A stretch of DNA of 64,000 nt, taken from the NCBI GenBank assembly GCA_028693235.1, contig JAQUVW010000004.1:248001-312000 (forward strand). The letters are read 5' to 3'. The notes under the pieces are model-generated. The model saw only the letters and a program-made list of their open reading frames with translations, searched no databases and was not told the origin of the DNA. Numbering within the stretch: the stretch's first letter is position 1; every line of letters starts with the position of its first letter. Positions 1 to 8,802 of the stretch are shown piece by piece. The translations under genes were made by a program, and so were the position numbers. This stretch comes from Candidatus Gastranaerophilales bacterium. GTDB lineage: Bacteria > Cyanobacteriota > Vampirovibrionia > Gastranaerophilales > Gastranaerophilaceae.

Positions 1-61
1 CGATTAAAAATTTTTTCATATCCGCATTATAAATTTTTACTTAAAGCCTGTCAATTAATGC

Positions 62-90
62 TTTCAAGCAAAGTTCCTTTGTGCTATCCT
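62..90 (+). promoter_or_regulatory. Possible promoter of valS
   Basis: An extended -10 element (TG at 82-83, then TATCCT at 85-90) lies about 40 bases before the valS start. A weak -35 (TTTCAA, 62-67) sits 17 bases upstream. The call rests on these short matches only. Confidence 0.3.
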
Positions 91-128
91 GTTGTCACGA
101 ATAAAAATAAAAAGGTGGTTAAAAACAG

Positions 129-2777
129 ATGAATTTAACAAAAATTGAAGATTTGCCTACTACCTATGAGGCAAAGCAAACAGAAGAATCTATATACAAA
201 TTTTGGGAAGAAAATGAATGTTTCAAAGCGGACGCAAAATCCCCCAAAACCCCGTTTTCAATAGTTATCCCGCCACCAAACGTGACAGGCGTCTTGCACA
301 TGGGTCACGCACTTGATGAAACCTTGCAAGATATTTTAGTTCGTTATCACAGAATGTCAAATTTCGAAACTCTCTGGCTCCCCGGCACCGACCACGCAGG
401 AATTGCAACCCAAAACGTTGTTGAAAAACAACTGCGAAAAGAAGGCAAAAGCCGTTTCGATTTAGGCAGAGAAAAATTCTTAGAAAAAACTTGGGAATGG
501 GCTAATGAACATAAATCCGCAATTCTTGACCAATGCAAAAGATTAGGAGCTTCTTTTGACCGTTCAAGAGAACGTTTTACCTTTGACGAGGGCTGTTCTC
601 AAGCTGTAAAAGAAGTATTTATAAGACTTTATGAAAAAGGCTTGATTTATAAAGGTGCCTACATTGTAAACTGGTGCCCACGTTGCCAAAGTGCAATCTC
701 TGACGTTGAAACAGAATACGAAACAGAACAAGGTCACTTGTGGGAAATCAGTTATCCGCTAAAAGATGAGCAAGGTGCGATAGTCGTTGCGACAACTCGC
801 CCCGAAACCATTTACGGTGATGTAGCGATTGCCGTCAATCCAACCGATTATAAATATAAAGACTTAATCGGAAAAACAGTTTGTATTCCACTAACAGGAA
901 GAGAAATTCCGATTATAGCTGATGAATACGTTGAAAAAGGATTTGGAACAGGTGCTCTAAAAATCACCCCCGCTCACGACCCTAACGATTTTGAAGTCGG
1001 AAAAAGACACGGATTTAAACCAATCTGGGTCATTGACGAACAAGGAAAAATGAAAAACTGTGCCGAAGTTCACCCCGATGTTCAAGGCTTAGACAGATAC
1101 GAAGCAAGAGAAAAAACTATCGGCTTGTTAAAATTGAATAATTCTTTGGTAAGAATTAAAGACCATGAACACAATGTCGGCAAATGCCAAAGATGTAACA
1201 CAACAATTGAACCACTACTTTCAGAACAATGGTTCGTGAAAATGGAACCACTTGCAAAAGCTGCAATTGAAGCTATTGATAAAGGTGAAATAAAATTCAT
1301 TCCGGAACGTTGGACAAAAAATTATTTAGGCTGGATGACCAATATCAGAGATTGGTGCATCTCACGTCAACTTTGGTGGGGACATCAAATTCCTGCTTAT
1401 TACAACAACGAAACAGGAGAAATGATTGTTGCCAAAGAAAATCCTGACCCAACTAAATATACCCAAGATTCTGACGTCTTAGATACTTGGTTTTCATCAG
1501 GTTTATGGCCTTTTTCAACTATGGGTTGGCCAAATACAGATGCGGAAGATTTCAAAAAATTCTACCCGACAACAACGCTTGTAACAGGTTTTGACATTAT
1601 TTTCTTCTGGGTCGCAAGAATGATTACTATGGGCTATGAATTTACAGGAAAAGCCCCATTCTCAACAGTTTATATCCACGGGCTTATCCGTGATGAGCAA
1701 GGTCAAAAAATGTCTAAATCAAAAGGCAACACAATTGACCCTGTCGAGATTATTGACAAATACGGTTGCGACGCTTTGCGTTTCACCCTTACATCTTTGT
1801 GCACTTATGGCGGCCAAGATATTAAAATCAGTGACGAAAAATTTGAATACGGAAGAAATTTCGCAAACAAAATATGGAATGCTTCAAGATTTGTTTTGAT
1901 GAACCTTGATGGCGTTGATAACAATCCGATTGACAAAAGCAATCTCACTTTGGCTGATAAATGGATTTTAAATAAATTAAACAACACAGCAAAAGAAATC
2001 AACGAAGATATCAAAACCTACAGAATAGGTGAATGTGCCCACGTTCTATATGATTTCTTCTGGAATTCATACTGCGATTGGTATGTTGAAATTGCAAAAG
2101 TTCAATTACAAAACGAAAATACAAAATTGAATACACAAAGAGTTTTAATGTATGTTTTAGACCAAACATTAAGACTGCTTCACCCGATTATGCCTCATAT
2201 TACAGAAGCTATTTGGCAACTTTTGCCACTTGAAAATGAAGCGAAAAGTATTATGCGTTCAGATTTTCCTGTTTATAAAGAGGACTTATCTTTTAATGAT
2301 GAAAACACTCAAATGGAGCTTGTCATTGAAACCATTAAATCCCTAAGAAACACAAGACAAAGCTTCAATATCCCAGTTTCAACAAAAGTTGATATCGAGG
2401 TTGTCGCTAAAGAAAAAGATGAACAAATTTTCAAAAAAGTTGAAGCATACATTCACCGTTTGGCAAAAGTTGAAAATATCTCTTACAAAAAAGAGAAAGA
2501 AGTCACCTTAAACCAATCCGCAACTGCCGTTGTCGGTGACTCAAAATTAATTATTCCTCTAGCAGGTTTAATCGACTTAAACGCTGAAATAGCAAGACAA
2601 GACAAGAAACTTCAAAAACTTTTAAATGAAAAGAAAAGTCTTGAAGGTAGATTGAAAAACGAAAAATTCACATCTTCTGCCCCTAAAGACGTTATCGAAA
2701 AAACTCAAGCAAGAGTGGATGAAATATCGATTCAACAAAAGGCGATTGAAGATTTAATTGATTCGCTAAAAGGTTAA
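129..2777 (+). CDS. valS: Valyl-tRNA synthetase
   Basis: Cytosolic class I aminoacyl-tRNA synthetase that charges tRNA-Val. The 882 residues are the usual full length. The HIGH-type motif reads HMGH at residues 57-60 and the KMSKS loop is intact near residue 526 (KMSKSKGN). Between them lie the CP1 editing domain, with the TTRPET-type segment near residue 220, and a long insert. The C-terminus (about 805-880) is the lysine- and glutamate-rich coiled-coil arm typical of ValS. The ATG at 129 has a Shine-Dalgarno sequence (AAAGGTGG, about 110-117). A perfect hairpin terminator follows the stop. The gene stands alone. No T-box is visible in the 128 bases upstream. Confidence 0.98.
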   Translation: MNLTKIEDLPTTYEAKQTEESIYKFWEENECFKADAKSPKTPFSIVIPPPNVTGVLHMGHALDETLQDILVRYHRMSNFETLWLPGTDHAGIATQNVVEKQLRKEGKSRFDLGREKFLEKTWEWANEHKSAILDQCKRLGASFDRSRERFTFDEGCSQAVKEVFIRLYEKGLIYKGAYIVNWCPRCQSAISDVETEYETEQGHLWEISYPLKDEQGAIVVATTRPETIYGDVAIAVNPTDYKYKDLIGKTVCIPLTGREIPIIADEYVEKGFGTGALKITPAHDPNDFEVGKRHGFKPIWVIDEQGKMKNCAEVHPDVQGLDRYEAREKTIGLLKLNNSLVRIKDHEHNVGKCQRCNTTIEPLLSEQWFVKMEPLAKAAIEAIDKGEIKFIPERWTKNYLGWMTNIRDWCISRQLWWGHQIPAYYNNETGEMIVAKENPDPTKYTQDSDVLDTWFSSGLWPFSTMGWPNTDAEDFKKFYPTTTLVTGFDIIFFWVARMITMGYEFTGKAPFSTVYIHGLIRDEQGQKMSKSKGNTIDPVEIIDKYGCDALRFTLTSLCTYGGQDIKISDEKFEYGRNFANKIWNASRFVLMNLDGVDNNPIDKSNLTLADKWILNKLNNTAKEINEDIKTYRIGECAHVLYDFFWNSYCDWYVEIAKVQLQNENTKLNTQRVLMYVLDQTLRLLHPIMPHITEAIWQLLPLENEAKSIMRSDFPVYKEDLSFNDENTQMELVIETIKSLRNTRQSFNIPVSTKVDIEVVAKEKDEQIFKKVEAYIHRLAKVENISYKKEKEVTLNQSATAVVGDSKLIIPLAGLIDLNAEIARQDKKLQKLLNEKKSLEGRLKNEKFTSSAPKDVIEKTQARVDEISIQQKAIEDLIDSLKG

Positions 2778-2793
2778 ACTCAAGCAATATTAA

Positions 2794-2825
2794 CAAAAGA
2801 GCCTCAAGAGGCTCTTTTGTTTTAA
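2794..2825 (+). terminator. Rho-independent terminator of valS
   Basis: A perfect 13-bp inverted repeat (ACAAAAGAGCCTC and its complement) with a 2-base centre is followed by a T-rich tract, 17 bases after the valS stop. Confidence 0.9.
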
Positions 2826-3105
2826 TTTTGTTAACCTGACAGACACTAGGTGATATGGTTCTCATATCTAATAAGCACAAACCTTTTGACCAAATCCATT
2901 AAAAAAACCAACCTTTTATAATACATTAAAACCATCTAAAAGCCAATGAGAATAATAGGTTAAAGCTTATTTGTCATAAATTTTTATTTTTAGATATCGC
3001 CCAAACCGCAACAATGACAATGATTTCAGAAAAAGTCCAACAAAGCATCTGACAAAAAACCATATAAAACAGTCATAGAGAAGCATTAGAGCGTACAAAT
3101 GATTT
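2826..3105. other. Intergenic stretch with no recognised feature
   Basis: Together with the valS terminator this makes a gene-free gap of about 330 bases between convergent valS and ispF. It is AT-rich. No convincing reading frame, RNA gene or repeat was seen on either strand. Confidence 0.6.
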
Positions 3106-3585
3106 TTAATCTTTTACAAGCAAAACAATGCTTTGAGTCGAAACCGCTCTTTTTTCACCTACAGCGTCAACACCTTCCATTGTTTTTGCTTTAATAGAAA
3201 TTTGATTTTTATCGACCCCTAAAACGACTGCCAACTTTTCTTGTATCAAAGGGATATAAGGCTTCATTTTAGGAGCTTGAGCCATAATAGTATTATCAAG
3301 ATTATTGATTAAATAGCCTTCTTTTTTAACGAGCCCATAAGCCTCTTTTAAAAGCAAAATGCTGTCCGCTCCTTTGTATTTTGGGTCATTATCAGGAAAA
3401 TGAGTACCTATATCACCTAAAGCCAAAGCACCAAAAAGTGCATCGATAATCGAATGGCACAATGCGTCAGCGTCAGAATGTCCAAATAAGCCCTTTTCGT
3501 ATGGAATTTCAATTCCGCCGAGGATAAATTTTCGACCTTCGACTAATTTATGTAAATCAAAGCCCTGCCCTATTCTATACTGCAT
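3106..3585 (-). CDS. ispF: 2-C-methyl-D-erythritol 2,4-cyclodiphosphate synthase
   Basis: Fifth enzyme of the non-mevalonate (MEP) isoprenoid pathway. It converts CDP-ME 2-phosphate to the cyclic diphosphate with release of CMP. At 159 residues the length is typical. The zinc site is complete: D10 and H12 in GFDLH, and H44. The GHSDAD signature (35-40) and the TMEGVDAVGEKRAV-like C-terminal CDP-binding segment are present. It is the last gene of a three-gene operon (Nudix, HAD, ispF) and its start overlaps the HAD gene by 16 bases, so translation is probably coupled. No other MEP-pathway gene is in the window. Confidence 0.96.
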   Translation of the reverse strand: MQYRIGQGFDLHKLVEGRKFILGGIEIPYEKGLFGHSDADALCHSIIDALFGALALGDIGTHFPDNDPKYKGADSILLLKEAYGLVKKEGYLINNLDNTIMAQAPKMKPYIPLIQEKLAVVLGVDKNQISIKAKTMEGVDAVGEKRAVSTQSIVLLVKD

Positions 3586-4388
3586 TTTAGCTCCTTAATG
3601 TCGCAAAATTTTTCTATTGCAAAACAAACTCCATCTTCGTCGACAGATTTTGTTATAAAATTTGCCACTTTTTTCAATTCATCAGTTGCATTTTCCATCG
3701 CAACTTTTATTCCGGCAGCTTTTAACATTTCAATATCGTTATCTTGATCTCCTGCAACCATAATTTCGTCTTGATTTATACCCCACATTTTAGCCAAAAA
3801 TCTTACCCCATTTCCCTTTGTTGCCAATGGATTTGACACTTCGCAAAAATTCGGAGTAGAACGGATAATATAAAGTTCTTCTTTATATTTATCTTGAAAA
3901 TATTTAACAAGCTCAATAGTTTTTTGCTCATCATAATCAATCGCCAAAATCTTGTTCAAATTAGAATAATCAAGATTATCAAGAGTATCAATCAAATTAT
4001 AACTTATGTTTTTATCGCTAACATAATCTTTGACCTCATCAGAGTCTTTCTCAACAAATAGTTCATCATTAACATAGGTATTAATATGAATATTTTCTTT
4101 TCTCAAATATTCAATCACTTCTTTAGCACATTTTTCGTTCAGTAGCTTATTCCATAAGACTTTTCCGTCCGAATCAATTATCAAGCCGCCCTGATAAGAA
4201 ATCACAGGTTCATCTGTCCCTAAATCCTCTGCGACATGTTTAGCTGAGCAGTGCATTCTGCCAGTAGCAATAACAACTTTCACGCCATTTTCTCTCAAAA
4301 TTTTAACGTGGTGTTTCAATTTTTCTGAAATCGGGCTTACTCTGGTTTTTATTGTGCCGTCAATATCAACAACAAGCATTTTTATCAT
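3570..4388 (-). CDS. Cof-type HAD-IIB family phosphatase
   Basis: Haloacid dehalogenase-fold hydrolase of the Cof/YbiV-like IIB class, usually a sugar-phosphate or nucleotide-phosphate phosphatase. Motif I is DIDGT (residues 8-12) with the nucleophile D8. Motif II lies in the IATGR segment. Motif IV is GDQDNDIEML. The cap domain lies in the middle, and 272 residues is the usual size. The start overlaps the end of the upstream Nudix gene as ATGA, and the 3' end overlaps ispF by 16 bases, giving a tight operon. The substrate cannot be read from sequence. Confidence 0.9.
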   Translation of the reverse strand: MIKMLVVDIDGTIKTRVSPISEKLKHHVKILRENGVKVVIATGRMHCSAKHVAEDLGTDEPVISYQGGLIIDSDGKVLWNKLLNEKCAKEVIEYLRKENIHINTYVNDELFVEKDSDEVKDYVSDKNISYNLIDTLDNLDYSNLNKILAIDYDEQKTIELVKYFQDKYKEELYIIRSTPNFCEVSNPLATKGNGVRFLAKMWGINQDEIMVAGDQDNDIEMLKAAGIKVAMENATDELKKVANFITKSVDEDGVCFAIEKFCDIKELKCSIE

Positions 4389-4915
4389 AATTTATAAGCT
4401 TTCATCACTGCACAAATTGTTTTGGCATCAGTAATTTCACCATTTTTAATCATTTCAAATACTTTATTTTTCTCGATTGCTTCAAATTTTAATATTTCGC
4501 CTTCGTCAAGATTTTGCTCTGTCTGAGTTAGGTCTTTAGCAAAAAACAAATACAACTTTTCAGAACTAAAACCGGGGCTTGTATGAACAAAGCCTAGAGA
4601 TTGCCAATTTTTCGCTTTATGCCCTGTTTCCTCTTCAAGTTCTCTTTTTGCTGCGTCCAAAATATCTTCATTTTTTTTGTCGAGTTTCCCAGCCGGAAGC
4701 TCCCACAATGTAAGCCCAACAGGATAACGAAACTGTTTAACCATAAGGATTTTATCATCTTTTTCAGCTAGAATGACAACTCCACCATTATGCTTTACGA
4801 CTTCTCTATCTCTTAAAAGCCCGTTGCTAATCAAAACTTCATCTTTTACAACTGTAATTATTTTACCTTTAAAAATCGTAGTTGATTTTAATTTTTTTTC
4901 TTCAAAATTATCCAT
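4385..4915 (-). CDS. Nudix hydrolase, ADP-ribose pyrophosphatase-like
   Basis: Cleaves nucleoside diphosphate-linked compounds and most resembles the NudF/ADP-ribose pyrophosphatase branch: an RDREVV-like strand near the N-terminus, a KQFRYP element and ELPAGK just before the Nudix box. The box runs from the glycine of PAGK to REL.EE.TG. It has six residues instead of five between the glycine and the first glutamate, a one-residue insertion in the Nudix loop (KLDKKN, then E). The catalytic REL-EEE-TG part is intact. It is the first gene of the Nudix-HAD-ispF operon and overlaps the HAD gene by 4 bases. Confidence 0.9.
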   Translation of the reverse strand: MDNFEEKKLKSTTIFKGKIITVVKDEVLISNGLLRDREVVKHNGGVVILAEKDDKILMVKQFRYPVGLTLWELPAGKLDKKNEDILDAAKRELEEETGHKAKNWQSLGFVHTSPGFSSEKLYLFFAKDLTQTEQNLDEGEILKFEAIEKNKVFEMIKNGEITDAKTICAVMKAYKL

Positions 4916-4971
4916 ACAAAAATTATACCTGTTTTAAAAATTTTTATCCACATTTATATTATAATATTTAT

Positions 4972-5691
4972 ATGAAAAATATAATAGGATTTTGGGGCTA
5001 TCCGCACCCTAATGTTATAAAAAGATATAAAGACGCTTACCCTCAAGCTGATTGGGTAGATTTGGACATAGATTTTTCCTATCCTGACACAAAAATTTTG
5101 CCCGAATCCTATTGCAAAATAATTAAAAACATAATCAACAACGCACTATACTTAAAAAACTCGATAATAACAATCCTAGCACCTATAGGAAAAGACAAAT
5201 GTGACAGCGGTTGGTTTGCCGCACAATTGTTAAAAGATATGGGGTTTGATGTTGTAGAAACAATTTTCGAAGATTTGTCACCGAAAAATGAGATAAAAAT
5301 CTCCACTTCAAACCTCCCATTACGGAAAAAAATTGAAATTATCACTGCAAATATTGTCGATAAAAAAGACATATCAACTTCATATATAACGCCTACATTC
5401 GGGTTTTGGGGCGTTCCGCCGAATGATTTATCAATTTTAGAGCTATTTCCAGACTCAACTCACCTATACGGCTGGACTCGTTGCGTTGAAGCAGGTACCC
5501 CCGCTGATATTGAACTCGAAATGTTTGTTCAATCAGAAGTTCCGACCGTTTTTTACGCTCAAGCTTTTTGTGCAAAAGCTCAACTCGCTAAATACTTAGC
5601 GGACAAATATAACGGGCTTTTTGTCGACATTGATGATTGTGCTACAAATTCTACAAAAGCTAAAATTGAAGCTTTTTTGAGGTTAAGATGA
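4972..5691 (+). CDS. Unknown protein paired with an activase-like ATPase
   Basis: I do not recognise this 239-residue protein. It is soluble, with no signal peptide or membrane segment. It contains two similar segments, GFWGYPHPN at the N-terminus and GFWGVPPND in the middle, so it may be an internal duplication of an alpha/beta domain. Several cysteines lie in the C-terminal half. I place the start at ATG 4972, because an upstream in-frame ATG at 4882 would run into the divergent Nudix gene and the homologous-looking repeat begins right after 4972. There is no Shine-Dalgarno sequence, and a TATAAT lies only 6 bases upstream. Its stop overlaps the start of the BadF-type ATPase gene (ATGA), so the two products probably work together. 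Confidence 0.75.
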   Translation: MKNIIGFWGYPHPNVIKRYKDAYPQADWVDLDIDFSYPDTKILPESYCKIIKNIINNALYLKNSIITILAPIGKDKCDSGWFAAQLLKDMGFDVVETIFEDLSPKNEIKISTSNLPLRKKIEIITANIVDKKDISTSYITPTFGFWGVPPNDLSILELFPDSTHLYGWTRCVEAGTPADIELEMFVQSEVPTVFYAQAFCAKAQLAKYLADKYNGLFVDIDDCATNSTKAKIEAFLRLR

Positions 5692-6389
5692 TAAATATAG
5701 TTCTCGACGCAGGTACAACTTGGTCAAAAATAATTGAAACAAATAACTCGGACAAAATGAGCCGCTATAAATCTTGCCTTGTAAAAGAAGAAAACGGAAA
5801 AAAATATTATATAATCCCATCTTCTAAACTACCTGATATTGATTTCAAATTCGACAAAGCAACAGGGCACATGACACAAAATCTTATCCCCTCAGATAAA
5901 GACTACGAAAATGAAATTATTGCATTGGTTCAAGGTTTTAGAAAAAAAGTAAAAGAAGACGCAATAATTCTCGACCTCGGCAGTCGTGATTCAAAGTGGG
6001 TAAAATACACTGACGGCAAGTTCAAAGACCTTGACTGGAATAGTGCCTGCTCCAGTAGCACAGGGGCAACAATCGAAATGCTATTGAAATTCTACAATCT
6101 TTCATCTAAAGACCTATCTTTTGTGAACGAAAAATACGTAATTACCTGCGGAATATTCGGATTAGAAAAAATTATGGACGACATAGCAAAAGGTGGCTCA
6201 CCTAAAATTGCAGTCTCAAAATTTGTTCACGGAATAGCCCATAACGCTTGGAATTTCGCTAAAAAACCCGAGAAACTTTATCTTTCAGGCGGTTTTTGCA
6301 AAAATCAATGTTTTATCAATTCTCTGTCAAAATACACAGAAATTGTTACCCTCGGCAGATTTCTCCTAGCAGAAGGGCTTTTGGATTAA
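5688..6389 (+). CDS. BadF/BadG/HgdC-type ATPase, dehydratase-activase-like
   Basis: ASKHA-fold ATPase similar to activators of 2-hydroxyacyl-CoA dehydratases and benzoyl-CoA reductases, which use ATP hydrolysis to inject an electron through a [4Fe-4S] cluster shared by a dimer. Visible motifs are phosphate-1 DAGTTWSK (7-14), phosphate-2 DLGSRDSK (96-103), and the adenosine segment SGGFCKN near the C-terminus. The two cluster-ligand positions of HgdC appear conserved as C121 (NSAC) and C154 (ITCG). At 233 residues it is slightly shorter than HgdC (about 260). No HgdA/HgdB-type dehydratase is adjacent. The coupled upstream gene is the only candidate partner, so the substrate is unknown. Confidence 0.78.
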   Translation: MINIVLDAGTTWSKIIETNNSDKMSRYKSCLVKEENGKKYYIIPSSKLPDIDFKFDKATGHMTQNLIPSDKDYENEIIALVQGFRKKVKEDAIILDLGSRDSKWVKYTDGKFKDLDWNSACSSSTGATIEMLLKFYNLSSKDLSFVNEKYVITCGIFGLEKIMDDIAKGGSPKIAVSKFVHGIAHNAWNFAKKPEKLYLSGGFCKNQCFINSLSKYTEIVTLGRFLLAEGLLD

Positions 6390-6401
6390 TAAAAATAAAA
6401 A

Positions 6402-6836
6402 CTACATTTCGTTATAAGCAGAATATTCTTTGGATTCTTCCATCCAATCAGCTTCTTCGACTCTTAAAGCGTGGTTCCAAAATTTTTCTATTGCATAAGT
6501 ATCACGTTCTTCTTTATGCAAAACGTGAACAATTACATCGCCATAATCAACCAAATTCCAACGGTGTTTGAGGTCATTTTCTTCACCGATAGGGAGTCTG
6601 CCAAAAAACTTTTTAACTCCATCGTGGACACTATTTGTCAAAGCTTTTACCTGAGTTGTGGTATCTGCTGAACAAATAACAAAATAATCAGCCAAAACTG
6701 ATACATTTGATATATTCAAAATTGAAATATCTTTACCTTTTTTATCGTCAATCAATCTGGCAACAACGCTGGCTAATTTGTATGATGTAATTTCTTCCAA
6801 GTTAAAATCTCCACTTACGGCTACATTACAAGCCAA
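6402..6836 (-). CDS. rsfS: Ribosomal silencing factor RsfS (Iojap family)
   Basis: Small protein that binds ribosomal protein uL14 and blocks subunit joining in starvation. At 144 residues it has the family core, with DYFVICSA near residue 50, then the RWNLVDYGDVIVHVLHKEER-type segment that ends with YAIEKFW. An N-terminal extension of about 15 residues precedes the core. It is the last gene of a probable operon with the sigma factor and rlmB upstream. Confidence 0.93.
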   Translation of the reverse strand: MACNVAVSGDFNLEEITSYKLASVVARLIDDKKGKDISILNISNVSVLADYFVICSADTTTQVKALTNSVHDGVKKFFGRLPIGEENDLKHRWNLVDYGDVIVHVLHKEERDTYAIEKFWNHALRVEEADWMEESKEYSAYNEM

Positions 6837-6906
6837 TGTTTTAACTATTTAAACACCGACCGGTTTTCACAAGTGATTATATCATGAAAAAAGCATAATC
6901 TGAATT

Positions 6907-7899
6907 TTAAATATAATTTTTCAAATTCTTATTCAGCATTGCATTTCTGCATAATTTTTTAAGTTTGCTCATAGCACGATTTTCAATCTGACGAATTCTT
7001 TCTCTAGAAACACCATATCTTGCACCGATTTCTTCCAAAGTTTTTTTCTGCCCGTTGTCGTCAAGACCATATCTCATAATTAAGACATCACGCTCTTTCG
7101 GGCTTAATTGATTAAGAATTTTTCTTATATCAGAAAACAAATTGTCTTGTGTAACTTTTGAATCAGGCGACAAAGAATTTTCGTCAACGATAAAGTCAGC
7201 AAGTTTTGTTGACTCATCTTTTTGGTTAGCAGGTGATTCAATACTCACAGTACCTTGAGCTGATTCAATCAATGCAGCAAGTTTATTAACAGACATTCCG
7301 ACCTTGTATGCGATTTCTTCTTTACTTGGGGCATGCCCGTAGTCCATAGTCAAATCAAGTGAAACTTTTTTAATTTTACTCAAAGTTTCAATCATATGAA
7401 CAGGAAGCCTTATAAGTCTTGACTTATCGGCAATGGCACGGGTAATAGCCTGTTGAATCCACCACGTTGAATAAGTCGAAAATTTGAATCCTTTTGTATA
7501 ATCAAATTTTTCAGCAGCTCTCATCAAGCCCAAATTGCCTTCTTGAATTAAATCCAAAAATGACAAGCCACGTCCGATATATTTTTTTGCAATACTAACG
7601 ACAAGACGCAAATTAGCATTAATCAATGCATCTTTAGCTGCTTCAGAATTTTCTTCTTTAATTTGCCTTGCGATTTCCAATTCTTGCTCAACCGTCAACA
7701 ACGGAATCTTGCCTATTTGTTGTAAGTATATTTTTACAGAATCATCTGCAGCAACAGAACTCGCAGTTTCTGCAACTTTAGGCTCTTCAACAGAGGCAAT
7801 TATGTCTTCATCTTGAGGAGTTGCCTCAGTAGCAGGTGCTTCTGCTTCTGTTTCAGTTTCATCTTGATTATTTGAATATTTATCAATCTTGTTTGCCAT
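6907..7899 (-). CDS. RNA polymerase sigma-70 family factor (RpoD/SigA-like)
   Basis: Sigma factor of the primary/group 2 type. In order: an acidic, low-complexity N-terminus rich in E, A and T; region 1.2 ([17 protein letters not shown]); region 2 with the -10-recognition helix ([19 protein letters not shown] and [14 protein letters not shown]); region 3; and region 4 with the -35-recognition helix-turn-helix ([18 protein letters not shown]). At about 330 residues it lacks a long region 1.1, like the SigA proteins of cyanobacteria. I chose the ATG at 7899 because GGAGG lies 5 bases upstream. A TTG six codons earlier has no such site. Whether it is the main housekeeping sigma cannot be settled from this window. 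Confidence 0.93.
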   Translation of the reverse strand: MANKIDKYSNNQDETETEAEAPATEATPQDEDIIASVEEPKVAETASSVAADDSVKIYLQQIGKIPLLTVEQELEIARQIKEENSEAAKDALINANLRLVVSIAKKYIGRGLSFLDLIQEGNLGLMRAAEKFDYTKGFKFSTYSTWWIQQAITRAIADKSRLIRLPVHMIETLSKIKKVSLDLTMDYGHAPSKEEIAYKVGMSVNKLAALIESAQGTVSIESPANQKDESTKLADFIVDENSLSPDSKVTQDNLFSDIRKILNQLSPKERDVLIMRYGLDDNGQKKTLEEIGARYGVSRERIRQIENRAMSKLKKLCRNAMLNKNLKNYI

Positions 7900-7927
7900 T
7901 AAATCCTCCAAGGACAAAAATATTATA

Positions 7928-8671
7928 CTATAATATTCCTTTTTGGGCTATTTGCTTAACAGCCTCGTACATGATTATAGATGCGGCATTTGCAACATTT
8001 AACGAATCAAAGTCATTGTACATAGGAATTTTTACCTTGAAATCAGCTTGTTTCAATACGCTTTGAGATATACCCGACTTTTCAGAGCCCATTACTATCG
8101 CAAAATTCATATTGGTATAATCGATTTCAAAATAATTATCTGCAGATACTGCATCAGATGCAATTATCCAGAAGTCGTTATCCTTTAACTTCATAACTGC
8201 GGACGAAAGACTATTAACCATTATTATATCTATGTGATTAATTGCTCCTGCTGACGATTTTTCAACCGTAGAATTAACAATCGAGTTGCGTCTTGAGGGC
8301 ATAACAATTGCGTCATAACCAGCACAAACAGCCGTTCTGACGATAGAACCAAAATTGTGAGGGTCCTCTACTCCATCAAGAATTACTATCCTGCGGTTTT
8401 TGCCCCCCTTTTCAAGAAAATCATCTATCTCCATATACTCTATCGGGGAAACATAAGCTACAACTCCTTGATGAGAAACATCTGAAAACTGTTGAAATTT
8501 TTCTTTCGGTACAAACTGAAACACAATACCCTGCTCTTTTGCCAAGTCAACTATCTTATTTAATTTCGCATCAGCGTGCATTCCTTTTGAAAAAAGAATT
8601 TTGTTAACATTGCGTTTACCTTGAGATAAAAGCTCCAATACGCTGTTCTTGCCGTATATATAATCACTCAT
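7928..8671 (-). CDS. rlmB: 23S rRNA 2'-O-methyltransferase, RlmB/TrmH family
   Basis: SpoU-class (SPOUT, knotted) methyltransferase that transfers methyl from S-adenosylmethionine to a ribose 2'-OH in 23S rRNA. The N-terminal L30e-like substrate-binding domain covers residues 1-75 ([10 protein letters not shown] at the start). The catalytic domain has motif 1 ([17 protein letters not shown]), motif 2 ([11 protein letters not shown]) and motif 3 ([17 protein letters not shown]). At 247 residues it is full length. It is probably first in the operon that continues with the sigma factor and rsfS. RlmB is the likeliest assignment, but other TrmH-family members share these motifs. Confidence 0.9.
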   Translation of the reverse strand: MSDYIYGKNSVLELLSQGKRNVNKILFSKGMHADAKLNKIVDLAKEQGIVFQFVPKEKFQQFSDVSHQGVVAYVSPIEYMEIDDFLEKGGKNRRIVILDGVEDPHNFGSIVRTAVCAGYDAIVMPSRRNSIVNSTVEKSSAGAINHIDIIMVNSLSSAVMKLKDNDFWIIASDAVSADNYFEIDYTNMNFAIVMGSEKSGISQSVLKQADFKVKIPMYNDFDSLNVANAASIIMYEAVKQIAQKGIL

Positions 8672-8802
8672 GTTCGATTTCCCTCAACCATTTCACCTAT
8701 TTTTCTGCAAATATTAAGAATCTTTTCAAAAATCCTATATTATTATATTATAATATAATGAAAGAATAACAATATAATAATTACGTAATTAATGGGTTAA
8801 GT

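Noticed and set aside
1-128. T-box leader before valS
   Set aside because: The conserved T-box bulge sequence and specifier loop are absent, and the leader is too short.
4882-4971. Upstream start of the gene at 4972
   Set aside because: It would overlap the start of the divergent Nudix gene and adds a tyrosine- and phenylalanine-rich stretch with no ribosome site.
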